Shown: positions 1-13,490 of the stretch, in pieces | How the letters are laid out: each line of letters starts with the position of its first letter | How positions within the stretch are numbered: the stretch's first letter is position 1 | From: Diadema setosum | Taxonomy: Eukaryota > Echinodermata > Echinoidea > Diadematoida > Diadematidae | Reading direction: 5' to 3' | Length of the DNA: 64,000 bases | NCBI RefSeq assembly: GCF_964275005.1 | Contig: NC_092697.1 | Coordinates: forward strand, 18,502,638 to 18,566,637 | Position numbers and translations under genes: made by a program | The notes under the pieces: generated by a model | The model's database searches: none | What the model was told of the DNA's origin: nothing | Seen by the model: the letters and a program-made list of their open reading frames with translations, nothing else

Positions 1-634
1 TATTAAACACATCTCATCGTAGTGCTACAATCAATGTGTGACTCCAAGGAAAATACCACACGATGCTATGAAATACATAGTGCAGCATACAGAGATCACA
101 TTCATCGGTCTTCCATCTTATTCATATTTATTCATTCAAATACTGCAGATTTGTGCTTCTTGCTGTTTGCAAACTCATGCTTCATGTACTGGATGAAATA
201 CACAAAAGACATTCTGAAGTTTGCAGCATAATTCATACCATCACATAAATATAATTGTGGATTACAGAAATACAAACCTTAGATAAACAACTACAAGAAT
301 AGTCTTAATGTAAAATGAGCAGATTTATAATAAAATATTTACATACATTTGTAGCTTGAGCACCAATAACTTCGTACATGGATTACATACACGTGTAACT
401 TGGAAGAGGAAAAGAAGAAAAATATGTGTAGTCCCAGGTAAGTACAATATCACACTCATTACTGCCATACAACTTTGAATCTTCAAAACAACAGCAACAA
501 TTGCAAAGAACTGATCCAAAGTCATGAAGAGCTGGTAAATTCATTCCAGTGTATTACAAGAAGAGACACAGTAAACAGTAGCCTGATAAATCCTCACGAC
601 AGAGAGAGAGAGAGAGCCAGTGGTAAGAGCTTAC
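1..634 (-). other. RIC1: RIC1 intron 10 (partial)
   Basis: Sequence downstream of RIC1 exon 10, running off the left edge. I see no further exon here; the next expected coding segment (starting about Ser-Trp-Gly in relatives) must lie outside the window. It holds a short GA-rich run near 600-616 and otherwise nothing recognisable. Confidence 0.6.
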
Positions 635-677
635 CATGGACTGTATCTGTAAGAGAGATGACCTGGACGGATCAGGG
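635..677 (-). CDS. RIC1: RIC1 exon 10 (codons 345 split to 359)
   Basis: A 43-nt exon between acceptor CCCTTCAG and donor ATG|GTAAGC. It completes the Cys-345 codon split from exon 9 and adds PDPSRSSLLQIQSM, aligning with the SDGTKKDPLKINSM stretch of human RIC1. It ends on a codon boundary. A second AG inside it (after TCTTAC) could look like an acceptor but would give a TGA at the junction. Confidence 0.82.
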
Positions 678-3600
678 CTGAAGGGAAAGATGTCAGACAA
701 ATAAAAATGTTTATTCAAGGGACAAACACATCAAAGATGTATGGCTTGACAGGAAAATGTCAAGAGTATACATTGTTGCTTATCAGATAGGTTAGCACTG
801 TGCGTCATTTGCTTGAAATGAGTTCATTGCATCTCAAAAAGGGGATACACATAGATTTACGAATGCACTGCATGCAAAACATGTTGACACCCAGTTTGAA
901 AACTGCGACTTGTTGTCTACAACAAAACAGCAATATAGTAGAAAAGGATGTGATATTTAAGCAACCATGATATTAGTAAAAGATCATTCTTTAATACTCT
1001 GAACACTAATGTGTCACAATTAAACCATAATTGAGAAAAATGGAACATTATGTATACTTATGTACAAACCCAGGTATATATAATACATATGCGACATATG
1101 TTACTTTGTAATACTTTTTTTTCTTAAAGATTTGTAGTAAAATTTGTACATCAAGCTGTTCTGTTTTTCTCCGGAAGGATACAGAGTTTTGAGACTGTAC
1201 AGTGTTAACTCTACATCCTCACCAGAAGTCACCCCCTAGGGTGCATACGAGGAGGGCACCAAACGTACTCCACAGTGAGAAGCCACCTTTCTTCCAGGAC
1301 AGAATTACTGCGCTGCCCTCTGGAGTCCAGCGTAGACACGTCACAGCCCCAGCTGCCTGGCATCCATCTGTGAGAGGGACAACATTTGAGAGTGTTATGA
1401 ATCTTTGGATTCAATGTGAACAACTTAGCTGTATGACTACATGTAATACAATAAATGATAAGCCTGTAATTCTCAATATCGCCAATAGCTAGGTGCCGTG
1501 CACAGAGCAGCATTTTAGATGCATTATGGGATAGCTCAGGGGACAAACTTGCCCCGGTTTTGGCTGCACATGCACTCAGATGACACTCTGTCTTCATACA
1601 GGGGTAGTTTTTGTTGAAGATTTCTTTACTTTCCATCATGTAACCAGCACATTGAAGCCTTGCAGTAGTGAACCACGACTCTAGACACAGCAAATCAGTA
1701 AAATTTAGAAACTTTCGACTTTTTGAAGTTGAATTATAGCCACGAAAAAAGGGGCAACAACAGAAAAGCAGACAAGTAACTCCATGGAATCGTATGAATC
1801 GTATGGGAACTGCAACTCGCGTGAGACAACCGGAAGCAAACAATGGCACCGAGGAATCCCACAGTGCATCTGTGACAAGGCTCTTAAGTGTGCCCAGAAG
1901 TTTTCTGCCCACTGGCAATACCAAGAATTTACCTCACATTTCTTTTTCTGGGAGAGAGGGAGAGAGAGAGAGAGAGAGAGAAAGGCAGAGAAGGGGAGAG
2001 AGGGAAAGATAACAGCCTATCCTGAACCTGGCAGTATCTGGCCACATACATTGTATACGCTGAAACATCATTTATCCATAAATTGATATGGAAAAAAAAA
2101 TGGGGTTCCAAATTTGCTGTGGGGTCATATTTTGGCAGTTTGATGGCTGGAAAAGAAATCTACATTCATTGAGAGTACACATATCATATACCTGATGAGG
2201 TAGCTTGCAAAGCAGATAAGTGAATGTGAGACCTTGCTACTCCACAAGTACAAAGAGTGAACACCTGTCAAACTTATGCAAACACACTAATTACCACCAT
2301 GTATCAAAGACTGGCAAGATTACAAAATATCCTAAATTTGGCACTAGATGATGCAGACATGAGAACACTGTTTACAGTGGGCTTGAGAGAGTACAGTATC
2401 CATCATGCTGTGGGACTGTAGACTGGATGTCTCCAAGGGTCAAAGGTCAAGAGACTGAGGGAATACATTAGGGACATGTGATGTCTTTGCCATGAGTAAT
2501 GGCAAGCAGAGTGAGAAGCAAAAGATGTAGAGAACTCTGAAAATGGATGTGGTGGTGAGGGTCTCCATTTTGGTGACATAGGCATACTGAACAGAACACA
2601 GTACATTTACATATTCTTTGACTGCTAAATATAAACATACACACACGTATGCACACACACACACACACACACAACTAGACCAATATACTTGGCATAATAT
2701 AGCAAGCTGAAATGTTGCTTTTGATCTGATGGAGCATTTTCTACAGTAGATAAATTTCTCAGGCACTGCAAGATTTGGTGTGTCAGAATTTAATGCTTAA
2801 TTTTTAGTACAAAACAAAGATTTTGAGCTAAAAAGCCTCTAATAATCATTATTTCTTTAAATCATTTGATACAATCTGGAAGTACTCTGCATGCGAATGA
2901 AATCTTCTTTGCATCAAATGTACTATTTAAAATTGTTTGATCACCATGAATGAGTGGTACATGTAAATAAGACCCCGTTTACAGTGCGGGGCCGGGCTCG
3001 GCCGCGGCTCGGCCGCGGCTGAGTCCGGCCTCAATTGCGCGGCCGAGCGTCGCAATTTTGTCCGTTTACACTGCTGGGCTCGGCCGCGCTTTTGATTCAA
3101 ACCTTTCAATATTTTGTCGTAGTGGCGCTCTGCTTGTAAACAAACGCAATTTGGTATTGTCTGGTTTTCAGACCCTTTGCCAAATGAATTCCGTGGCGAC
3201 GAAGTCTCCGTTCGGGCAAAGGCCTTTGCCGAAGGAAAAAATCCTTTGCAGGACAAAACCACCTTAAACTACACTAGTTTTCGACGTTGAGGGGGTTAAT
3301 ATCCTGAATAGCGAAAGATACAGGCAGAGGGTTTGGAAGCCAGACTAAAATTGGCCGCGCAATTGGCCACGCATTTGGCCCAGTTTGCGTTTACACCAAG
3401 AAGAGGCCGGGCTCGGCCGCGGCTCGGCCGTGGCCGAGACCACCTCCAGAGCGAGGCCAAATGCGAGGCCAATTTTGGCCTCGCATTTGGCCTTTTGCGC
3501 GTTTACACTGAAGCGGGGCTGGGCTCGGCCACGGCCGAGCCTCGCACTGTAAACGGGGTCTAAGTCTTTTTTAAAATGCTAAATTGAGTTAAGGTGTCAA

Positions 3601-6600
3601 AGACAGAGAAAATCACAATGGTAACAATATGACAAAAATGTTGATGTACATTGTATCAAAACCATATCATGCTTGAAAGATGTTACCTAAGAGTCATGAG
3701 GTATTAGCATAATAAGACCAAGGAGGTTCGAGAGATGGAGTTACAACTGACTATAATTATTCAATCAGCTGTCAGTTTTCTATGGATGGACAAAAGAATT
3801 CCACAGGTGCATTTGTGCCTTTGATGTTCGATGCTTGAAGCCGCCATCCTTCTGAGCAATCTGAAGATTCATTTTTAACGCTAACATAATATCGGGTATA
3901 CACTGCTCGTTTATATATCAAATGCAATGAAATTTCACCTAATGATAAAGCATATAAAACAAAAGTCAATTCCGTTCGAAAATATGTGCAAAAGTGTAAA
4001 TCTGAGCTGTATTTTGTGAAAGTGTTTGAAATTTTACCCTCACGGAAAGCCAGTTTTATCACTTTTCTCCTTATTTCCACCAAATGAAACTAATATGGTA
4101 TCATCTTCAAGTATAGTTCTTTATAAATTAATATGCCAGATTAGCATACAGACACGTACAGTCGAGTATTTTTATATCTATTTCAGCAATACTTGAGCAA
4201 TTTCTATTCGTGCACCCCCGTGCCTTTACCATTGTCTACCGCCCATAATTTGTACACTGTAAGTAGGGATAGCGAAAAGTAATTACACATTTGTACCATC
4301 ACAAAGACATATCTTCCTTGGAAAGTGGCTGGTGACTATGCAATGAGACGCGAGTCAATTGTCCTCGCTTCTGAGCGGCAGATCCAGTTTGACACATACT
4401 TCAAATATTTTTGAGTGGCGGCTTCGACCATGTGATCAAAGCGAATAAGACTGTTGTGACTCCATTTCTCGAACCTCCTTGATAAGACACTATGGCCTGC
4501 TTGCTGGAAATGGTCAGATACATTGCTAATAAATTATCTGGAGGTCAGTTCCCGTGCAGTAAGGGGGTACCAGTATTCATGACTGTAGGTATCACCCTGT
4601 GCAAGGAATGGTGTTTATTATTTCTGGCATGGATTCTCAAAAGGAAGCACACATGAGTGTTCTGCTGAGTTCAATTTGGGAATTCAGTCCAGGGACCACT
4701 GACATGGGAACTATGTCAAGCCAAACAATGAACCCAAAGTTGGGACAGATGCAGATCAGATCTAGTTGGGGAGGATAAATAAACATTCAAGATGTATTCT
4801 AGAACAAGAAGGGATGATATTGTTCCAAAATGGCGTAAAATGTTTGTAAATTCTGAGAACTGACTGATCCCAAAATTGTACCTAAGATTAGTTGAACTGG
4901 ACTTAGGACTAATTTTAGAGCTTAGTAAAACAGCCCAGGGTCTAAAAGACCAAATCATGTTTAGTCCATGCACAGTACATGCAGCTACAAACACTGCCAG
5001 TGAATAAGTACAATTTTTAAGGCGCAATATGAAAAAGCACTCTTTCCACATCCTCTCAGCTAGATGCTACTAATGGCTGTGCAACATAGATTGTCACCTG
5101 GAAAGTCACTTGTAGAGAGTGTGAGTCTGTGTGACACCAACATGGCTCCTGTGATCTCATCCACTGCAAACACAATACCCTGGCCACTGGGGAGAATAAG
5201 GAGGAGAACAGTTATTAGTGGACTGCTGCAAAATATGATAAATGGACACATGCATCCTACATTCTACAACATTTAGCTTCTAACATCATGTACAGCAGTG
5301 TCCGTATTCAGAATCTACACTAGCATCTTGAAGCTTACATAAGCAAGTCACGCTAAGCTGAGTCAACAGATGTTTTGACAGACTGAACTTCAGATTTACT
5401 GTTAGTTTAAGACACAGTTGAACACACACAGTTTAAGACAGTGACTGTCACAAGCTGTCCTTGATTGCCATTCTGGCATTTGATGACATAAATGGTATCC
5501 CGGGGTACCCAATAAAAATCAGCCATTTTGTTGAATTATCTATTTTGTTAAAAAGGTTGTACCCTGGGTGCCAAAAAGAGGAAATTATTTTGGTGCTGGT
5601 GCTAGCGCGCGCTAGCCACTGCACTGCACTGCACTGAAGCACACGCACACTAGTGGTAGCACAGCGTGCCATGCACGCATAGTACAACATGCAGTGGCAT
5701 GGGAATGACTACTACAGTATGTACACGCACACACAGTGCATGCATTTTTCTCTGGCTGTCCTCAAGTGGACGTGAGGTGGCGCTACACAACGCGGTCATC
5801 CAGGGTACTACGGTACCCCAGGGTAACGCGTGATGCATCATTTCTGGTAGCACCAACTGTAAGACTGTACAACTTCTCATTTGAGCCTCAATGGCAACCT
5901 CCTGAATGACCTTGGCCAGATCTTATCATCTTTTGCTAAAATATCAGAAAGCACATATACTGTTTGATGCACTGGATGTCTACACAACACATCATCTTTC
6001 AAAGTCTTCTTTAGCATACAGATGTACACCCTTTGAACAATCATAAAAACAGTGTGATAGCTGCAATAGACACAGCCTAGTACAAATTGTACAGATATGC
6101 TGTGTTCAACTCACTTGGCTAGTCCAAAGACAATGAGGCGGTATTTGTGATTGACGGCGACACAGGTGGCATTGGAGACATCTGGTGCCCATACTGCGTG
6201 CACGCCCTGCGGAAGAAATCAGACGAGATAGGAGCGCTATCAATGTCAAACAGATCAATACAGCTAGCGTCATCGCTGGCAGGCTAATCTATTCACAGTT
6301 CCACACTCTATGTTTGACGCAAATATTCCTACAACTAACAGATCATATACAGATCTGTGCTTTCTTCTTTCTGCATGCATTTCAAATGTGCAAAATTTTC
6401 CTCGATATTTGACAAGATGAAAATAACATAAACAGACAAACACTTCTATTTGCTTAATGATTATGCTATACATCAGGTTTTTTAACAATCTAATTTTGAT
6501 TTCACTGGGACCCATAGAAGTCATACAATTTGACCATGGGCTAACATCACTCAATTCTAGTAGGGCAATTTAATATGCATAATTAAGCATTACTTAACAG

Positions 6601-9600
6601 GGCTCGACCTTAACTTTTTTTCTAGGAAGCCAGCCGGGCTCCTCAGGGACCTTTTTAGGGAGCCAAATTGAGTTTTAGAGAGCCACGTTTCCCTCAGTCA
6701 CAATCAGCAGTAGAGGTCTATTACATGTACATGTATTAACCTGGTGGAGAAGATTTCGTTTAGATATAACATGCATTTCTCCAGACACAAGCCGGAGATA
6801 CCTGGTTCTTAGTATCTAACGGGTTTTAGCACAGTCACAGTGTGTGTATGTGTGTGTGTGTGTGCCTGTGCCTGCCGTGCACCTGCGTGTGTGTGTGTGT
6901 AGGTGTTTTGTGTGGTCCCTCTCCCATTCCCTTGTGTAATTTCTTACCCTGGTCTGTTCATAATTATTGTCTTTCTTTATCGGTTCTTTTTTTAGCTGCA
7001 AGGTGTGGGTTGTAATAGAAACAATTATGTAACGCCACATGTTGATTGATCAGCAGAGCTGCCAACCTTTGGAAGCACAAATCCGTACTCAGCAGCTCCA
7101 AAATCCGTATTTTCCACCAGAATCTGTATTTTTTCCATCTCCCTCTTTTTTGCCATTTTGAATTAAACTTGTCGACTTATAAGGCCTACAAGCTCTTAAA
7201 CATAACATTACGACATATGCCGAAGTATCGAGCTGGTCACTAGCACGATAAAGAGTCCAAACTACGCAATGTTCAGCGTTGATTGATTGCTTTCTCTCAA
7301 TGCATGTGTACAAGACTACAAGTGCATGTATGTACCTCCAGAAACTTGCTGGGCTGGTTATGGAAGCTTCCACTATCTAGCAGGGAAGGGGGATGCTTTC
7401 ATCTTCTCAAGAAAGCTTCTGTGTGAGTGAATGCAAAACTCTGTTCGGTGTTTCCAACTATCGTTTACTATAAAACATAATCATGCGCTGTTTTCAGGCT
7501 TTTTAATTTTACTGGATTTTAAACATCAGTATTTTCCGAAAGTACCGGTATTCCAATTTCTTTTACCCTGACTGGAATCGGAAAGTCTGCTATAACGATG
7601 ATCGCAAAATGCCGCGCTGTGTGTGGTTGCGCCAATGTGCAAACACGTGGTTGTACTTTCAAGTTTAAAGGAATGCGCCATGTGCTCCTGCCTATAAGAG
7701 GTTACTGCAAGTTCGATGGATCGAATGTGCCATAGTAGCTGAACTGATGGCTTGTTTACGGTAGGTATTTAACATGCAGTTTACATTCGATACGAAGAAG
7801 TCATTACGTCTTTCACGAGGAAAAACATACAAAACAAAACAAAAAACACCTACGAACGAATGTTGATAGCCAAAACTTTGAAAAGTAATAAGCAGTTATG
7901 ATGAGCATGAACTGAAATTAATTGTCATGATTTTGCTGTCTAACCATGTGATGACTGCATCTCATTGGACCTACTTCATAGTGAATTTGTCTGGGCATAC
8001 GAGACCTTTTAAGTATTTCTGTGATTGCCTTTTTAATTGACTGATTAATCGATCCTTTTTTATTGTTCAGGGAACATAAGATATTCGATTAAGTACACCA
8101 TATTCGACTGATGTTTCCTGCTATGCGCCAAAAGAAAGGCTATAAAATTGTAGAATCACGGTATCTTTGCAATGATTCCTTTAATTCAACTGAGCTGGTT
8201 CTTCTCGAGATCGATATTTTCAGGATACATGTATTTACACGCTGTTTATTCCAGTGCGCGCATTCTTTCGTCTGGCACGCACCTGGGTGTGGCACCTGCT
8301 TTTGTGGAAATTTCCACAAGGGGAGAGGGGTACAGGGCCAGTGGGTGTCAAGTTTCTTCGAGCCGAAGAGACTGCGCACGTATTCAGTATTTCACAATCT
8401 CTTCGCTCTCATTTATTGTAATTCATGACATGCTTTCTCCTTATTCTGTGCTGATATTGAACATTTAGATTTAACTTTACGAAGGTTGGTAGATCGTGGA
8501 TCTTTTTGTTGTGGTGTATGTAATTTCTTTTTTTTTTTATCATTCTTTGGAGGGGAAAGAAGAGTAAGGGGGAAGAAGAATAAGAGGGAAAGTGAAATAA
8601 AACGAACGGCATGTACGCTCAGCATTTGCAGTAAGCCGTCTTTTTATACCAGCGTAGTTTTCATCATCACCATCAGACATCACTCAGATCATTAGCCTTT
8701 TCCTATCAACATTAAGAAACACGCACAGTCCCTCGAGATAAAAACCGAGGAAAATAAATAACAAATACAAAGTATCAACACCTCCCAACAACACAAATAT
8801 TTAGGAAAGACAACACACGTCGCTTCGATTCGAAAAAGTATTGCAGCAAAGCGGAGAAATCGCTGTTACGAAAATAACAGTGCGAGACACTTGAAAGAAT
8901 TGTTTAAATATTTCAAAGTATAAAGGGAACGGATAAAGTGATATAAAATGGAAGAAATCGTAGCAAACGAGGTGTGAGAAACGACAGAAATAGAACGATA
9001 AGTTTTACTAGTAGGATTAGGCCCTAGCAAAAGTTTGCAGCACCGAAAGCTACGCGAAAATTAATACACATTGGAAACTCTGTATTGCGACGAGATCCTT
9101 GGGATCGTCAATAAACGATACAAAACAAAGGAAATTAATTCATTTTGACCGGAAAAGAGTTTGTTATAAGTATTCTGTTATATGAGATCTCCTTTAATAG
9201 GCCTAGAAATACATCGAGTTTCCACGATACTCGGGGAAAGAAAGTTCGAACGCTTTTCACCTGCACATTTACTGCAGTGCTCATCAATACACGAACAGAA
9301 ACTCACCTCTTCCTTGCAGAAAAATGATGCAATAACGTTACAAAACACACACACAACATTCTAAAAATCATTTCGTACTTGGGAGGCAAGGGAAAAGCGG
9401 AAGAAGTAGAGAAAAAGAAGCAGACATTGCACAACGGAGTGCTTCTACCCCGACTCAAAACGAAATAGGGTACTGTAGTGGCAGCTGGCTACAGTGTGTG
9501 ATAGCTAAGCTACTATACTCACGCTCCCCAGCCGGCCACACATGGGGATACCACGGCGATCGATGTAAACATCCACGGTCCGTAGGAGACAGGGATTCAG

Positions 9601-12600
9601 GCGCGCGAAGTTCCATTCGGCGTACACAGTACGCAAGCAGCGAATTGCATGTGCGCACACTACTAGTATTCTATAATAGAAGATAGGAATACACACACGT
9701 CGGGTACACACAGACACACACACATGCGGGCAACGTGGGCCGGCTGGAGAATGAAATATGTTCAGTGTGTAGTCTATATTGCAATTGCGGGGATAATAAC
9801 TTCGAGCGTCAGGGCTCGCTGCGCGCGCCGGGGCCGCTCGCGCTCGCCAATAGTGTGATTGTGTACATAAACTATGATTCTGTCTTGAAACGTGAGGCTA
9901 TACGGCAAAAAAACTTAAGGAGCCAGCCGGGCTTTTTTCATACATTTCTGGGGAGCCCGTAGCGATTCTGGGGAGCCAATGGTCCCCGGGCTCCCGCTAA
10001 GGTCGAGCCCTGCTTAATGACTATATGCAATGTATTGAGATAGAAATATATGAGGTATGTTGTAGACTGGAAACAAACAGAAGAAGGAATTGACTAAGTA
10101 CTGCAATATGAACTCAAGTTCTGAGATCTTTAGGATTTCAAACCACCATGCATTTACAATGGAGGTCAATTGTTACCCATGTACTATACTCCTACAATGT
10201 ATATAGTTAACACAGCATGCACAAGTGTAACAGTGCACTGTTTGCTGTATCTCACATATTACAGTAATATAATGTGGAATTTACAAAGACTGCTCATCAA
10301 CAATGTTGATGAGATATTTCTCTTCACAATATGACCAAGCTTTTCCATTGCTCCTAGATTACCACATATTTACTACATAAAATGTATGTAACATTAATGA
10401 ATTTGCAAATGCATGTACTGCACCTGACATCAGTGCTCCAAAACAGTCATATGCAACTCTCAATATATTATGCTCATATCGGTACTGGTTGACACCACAT
10501 CATTTCATGAAAAGCCACAAGAAAGGTGCTTTATGAAATTTCTGGAAACATTTAACGTCGACCTTTTACACTCTAATGGCATTAATTTCTTTTTCCTTTT
10601 TACCTTTTTCTTCTTACTTCATGATACTAAAACTTCATTATACTAAAACTCAGTAGACTATCAAGAGTAAAACATGAGGGCCCCTGATTCACATGACATC
10701 CTGTGCAGTCTAGTCAAAGGGGATCAATGCTGAAGGCTTGAGAAAATTCACTTAACACAGATGGGTCCTGTTTTAATCCTTCTACCATAATTAGTTCTTC
10801 ACCTTCTCCTACGCTACCATCACTTTGCATATTACACTTGTATGCACATCAAATTTTCTCCACCATGCCAACAAAAAGGCTAAGTGTTAAGTCAGGCAGT
10901 TTGAGACATTGGTTGAATCCATCTGAAATTATTCTGTCAGATATTACACTATTGATGACCCTTGCACTGCATTTACTTGTAAATGTATGTGATCCCAAAA
11001 TTGACATTTGAAATGAGACCCTGCTTGTCAGACAAAATCTCTGTCGGCTGCAGTCACTTTTTTTGACACAATTTACAGCATGCATGTTTCCAGGCACAAA
11101 ATGTGCCATCCTCACTTTGATAGTGAAAGGGTTAATCAATGAGGGGCAAAGGCAGGATATATCTAATATCCTTCATTCATCAAAACATCCTTTTACACAT
11201 AGTAGCCACAGTGTTGGGGGGGGGGGGGAGCACCCAGAATGAAGGGGTAAGGGAAGGAAGAGAATGTTACAGCAATGTGCCAAAAAGGCCTGAGCCCTGT
11301 TCACTTGTAGTTGTAAACATAATCATATGATGACATTTGTCACCTACAATACTTCTCTCTACTAAATGGCAACTTTCTAATATCTTGGAGGGTTGCACCT
11401 GCTGTAATGGTGCATCAGTACAATCCGAAGTAATTTACCACACCACACACTCGATTTGCTTTGTAGCAGCATACAATTATGTCATAATCATCCAAGACTA
11501 TTACACGTACATGGCAAAGACATGAAACAATCTGAACGTAGTACTGTTGGCAAATGGACTTTTAACAACATAACAAAAGAAAACAAAACACAATTTCTCT
11601 CCAGTTCACTGATGCCCCCCCCCCCAAATATCTGTTGTTATTTTAACACACTTTCAAATAAACTGCTGAGCAAAGTTTACAAATCTTTTATCATGAATTT
11701 CCCTTCCCCATTGCTACAATCAGACCGACTCCTGCAAAAAAAAAACCAACCAGGTTTTTCTTGTCTTCCACATAGCTAGCTGGGACTGTAGCACTACTGT
11801 ATTGTCAATCAGATGTATTCTGGGCCAGACTGTTTTCATCTAGAGTTCGGAAAAAGGTCAACTACAGTGTCATCCACACAATAAACTCACTTGTGGTTTG
11901 TATGGCTCTCCCACAAACTTATGGACTGGTGTGAAAGTAGGATTGTGAGAGAGAATGGTTATAGCCTCTCAGTACAGCCAAGTAGTTTGCATTGCATGCA
12001 CTTAAAAAAGCATGCATAGATCATAGCCATAGACACCTTTTCTTGTTATCAAACAGATGACCACAGTTCTTTATACCAGGAAATATTTTCAAGAGTTGAT
12101 TCTATCACAGCAGATGAAGCAAGAGAAGAATTAGAAATGAATGGACAATGATGGTAATATATGATGAAAATAACAACAGAGCAGATAAGAGAAGTAGTAA
12201 CATAATCAGTATCATTTTCATTATTATAAAGATCACGATTATCCTCATAACCATCTTGATAACGCTGTTAATTGTATTAGACTTTATGATACAATGCCTA
12301 TAAATCATGATATAACATGGACCATTCCTTGAATATCTATCACATCAATGTGAAATGAATGAAATCAGTATACACTTGCTAGGGTCTGACACAGGTACAG
12401 GTGTATTATAATGAGTACTCTGTAGACCACATTCCATTGACACTTCACAGAAGGACCTATAAAAACACACAGTGAAAAAGTTACATCGAACAAAGGGCTA
12501 TAATAAACAGTGAGGCAGAAAATTCAGGCATGCCAGCACACACCCATCTTACACACAATGTTTCCACCAGTTTCTACTGAACACCAGTTTCTACTGAACA

Positions 12601-13407
12601 CCCCTCACAAACATGTTTGTCTGAGACTAAGGAAGAATGGAAAATTTAAAGAAATCTCTTGAGATTTACTCTAAAGTGGCTCAGTCACCTCTATTTACTC
12701 ATAACGCAGTATTTGTCTGGCCTTGACAACTCCTCTGTGCACTAACATGAGGCCACAGTGCCTTATTTCACCTACTCAGGATAATACCCAGGGTGACATC
12801 AGATCACCCAGCTTTATTTTCCCCCTATTGCCCTTAGTTATTTGAGAAAACAAAACAACCTTACTTTCTTCTCTCAAAGGTACTGTGAAGACCTTTATTT
12901 TGAGGATCTTTGTTCAAGTTCACAGACTCATAAACAGAATAAAAAGGTTTTTGGTTGAATATACAGATGTAGTGTGTGCATTGCAGAGCAATAGTTAGCA
13001 AATCAGTCCATTCCCTACACAACAGAGTTTCAATGAGAAAACTTAGCTGTGAGAATGTCATCACTTTTAGCCATCTTATGGAAGCAGGAAGCCTAATTAA
13101 AATCAAATTAAACTACACACATCTATTCTTCCTGCTGTCACTAGTCCTGGCAGTTAGAAACACTGTTCTATGTTGTGGTTGTTCAATATCAAACTTTGCT
13201 TACAAAGCTGAATGTTCAAATGCATGCAAAAACACTCCAGCACAGAGAAGTCTTGAGAACTATGCTATCACCATTGAGACATCTGTGAACAGACATCACC
13301 ATTCTAATAAACTGTTCACAGAGTGGTTGTTTCTAACACTACCCTTCATGGAAGATATTGAGTATGGTACATTGTATACATTGTATCTGCTCACTAACTT
13401 ATATTCA

Positions 13408-13490
<83 letters not shown>

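Larger units (their letters stand above)
1368..5097 (-). other. RIC1: RIC1 intron 8
   Basis: Intron of 3730 bp. It contains the GC-rich inverted-repeat element at 2971-3560, the hAT-like element at 3719-4481, a CA microsatellite near 2650-2673 and GA-rich runs near 1955-1985. I see no coding exon. Confidence 0.75.

Noticed and set aside
1229-1924. 231-codon minus-strand open frame overlapping RIC1 exon 9
   Set aside because: It reads the exon in the wrong frame. The homologous WD-repeat sequence lies in another frame with proper splice sites.
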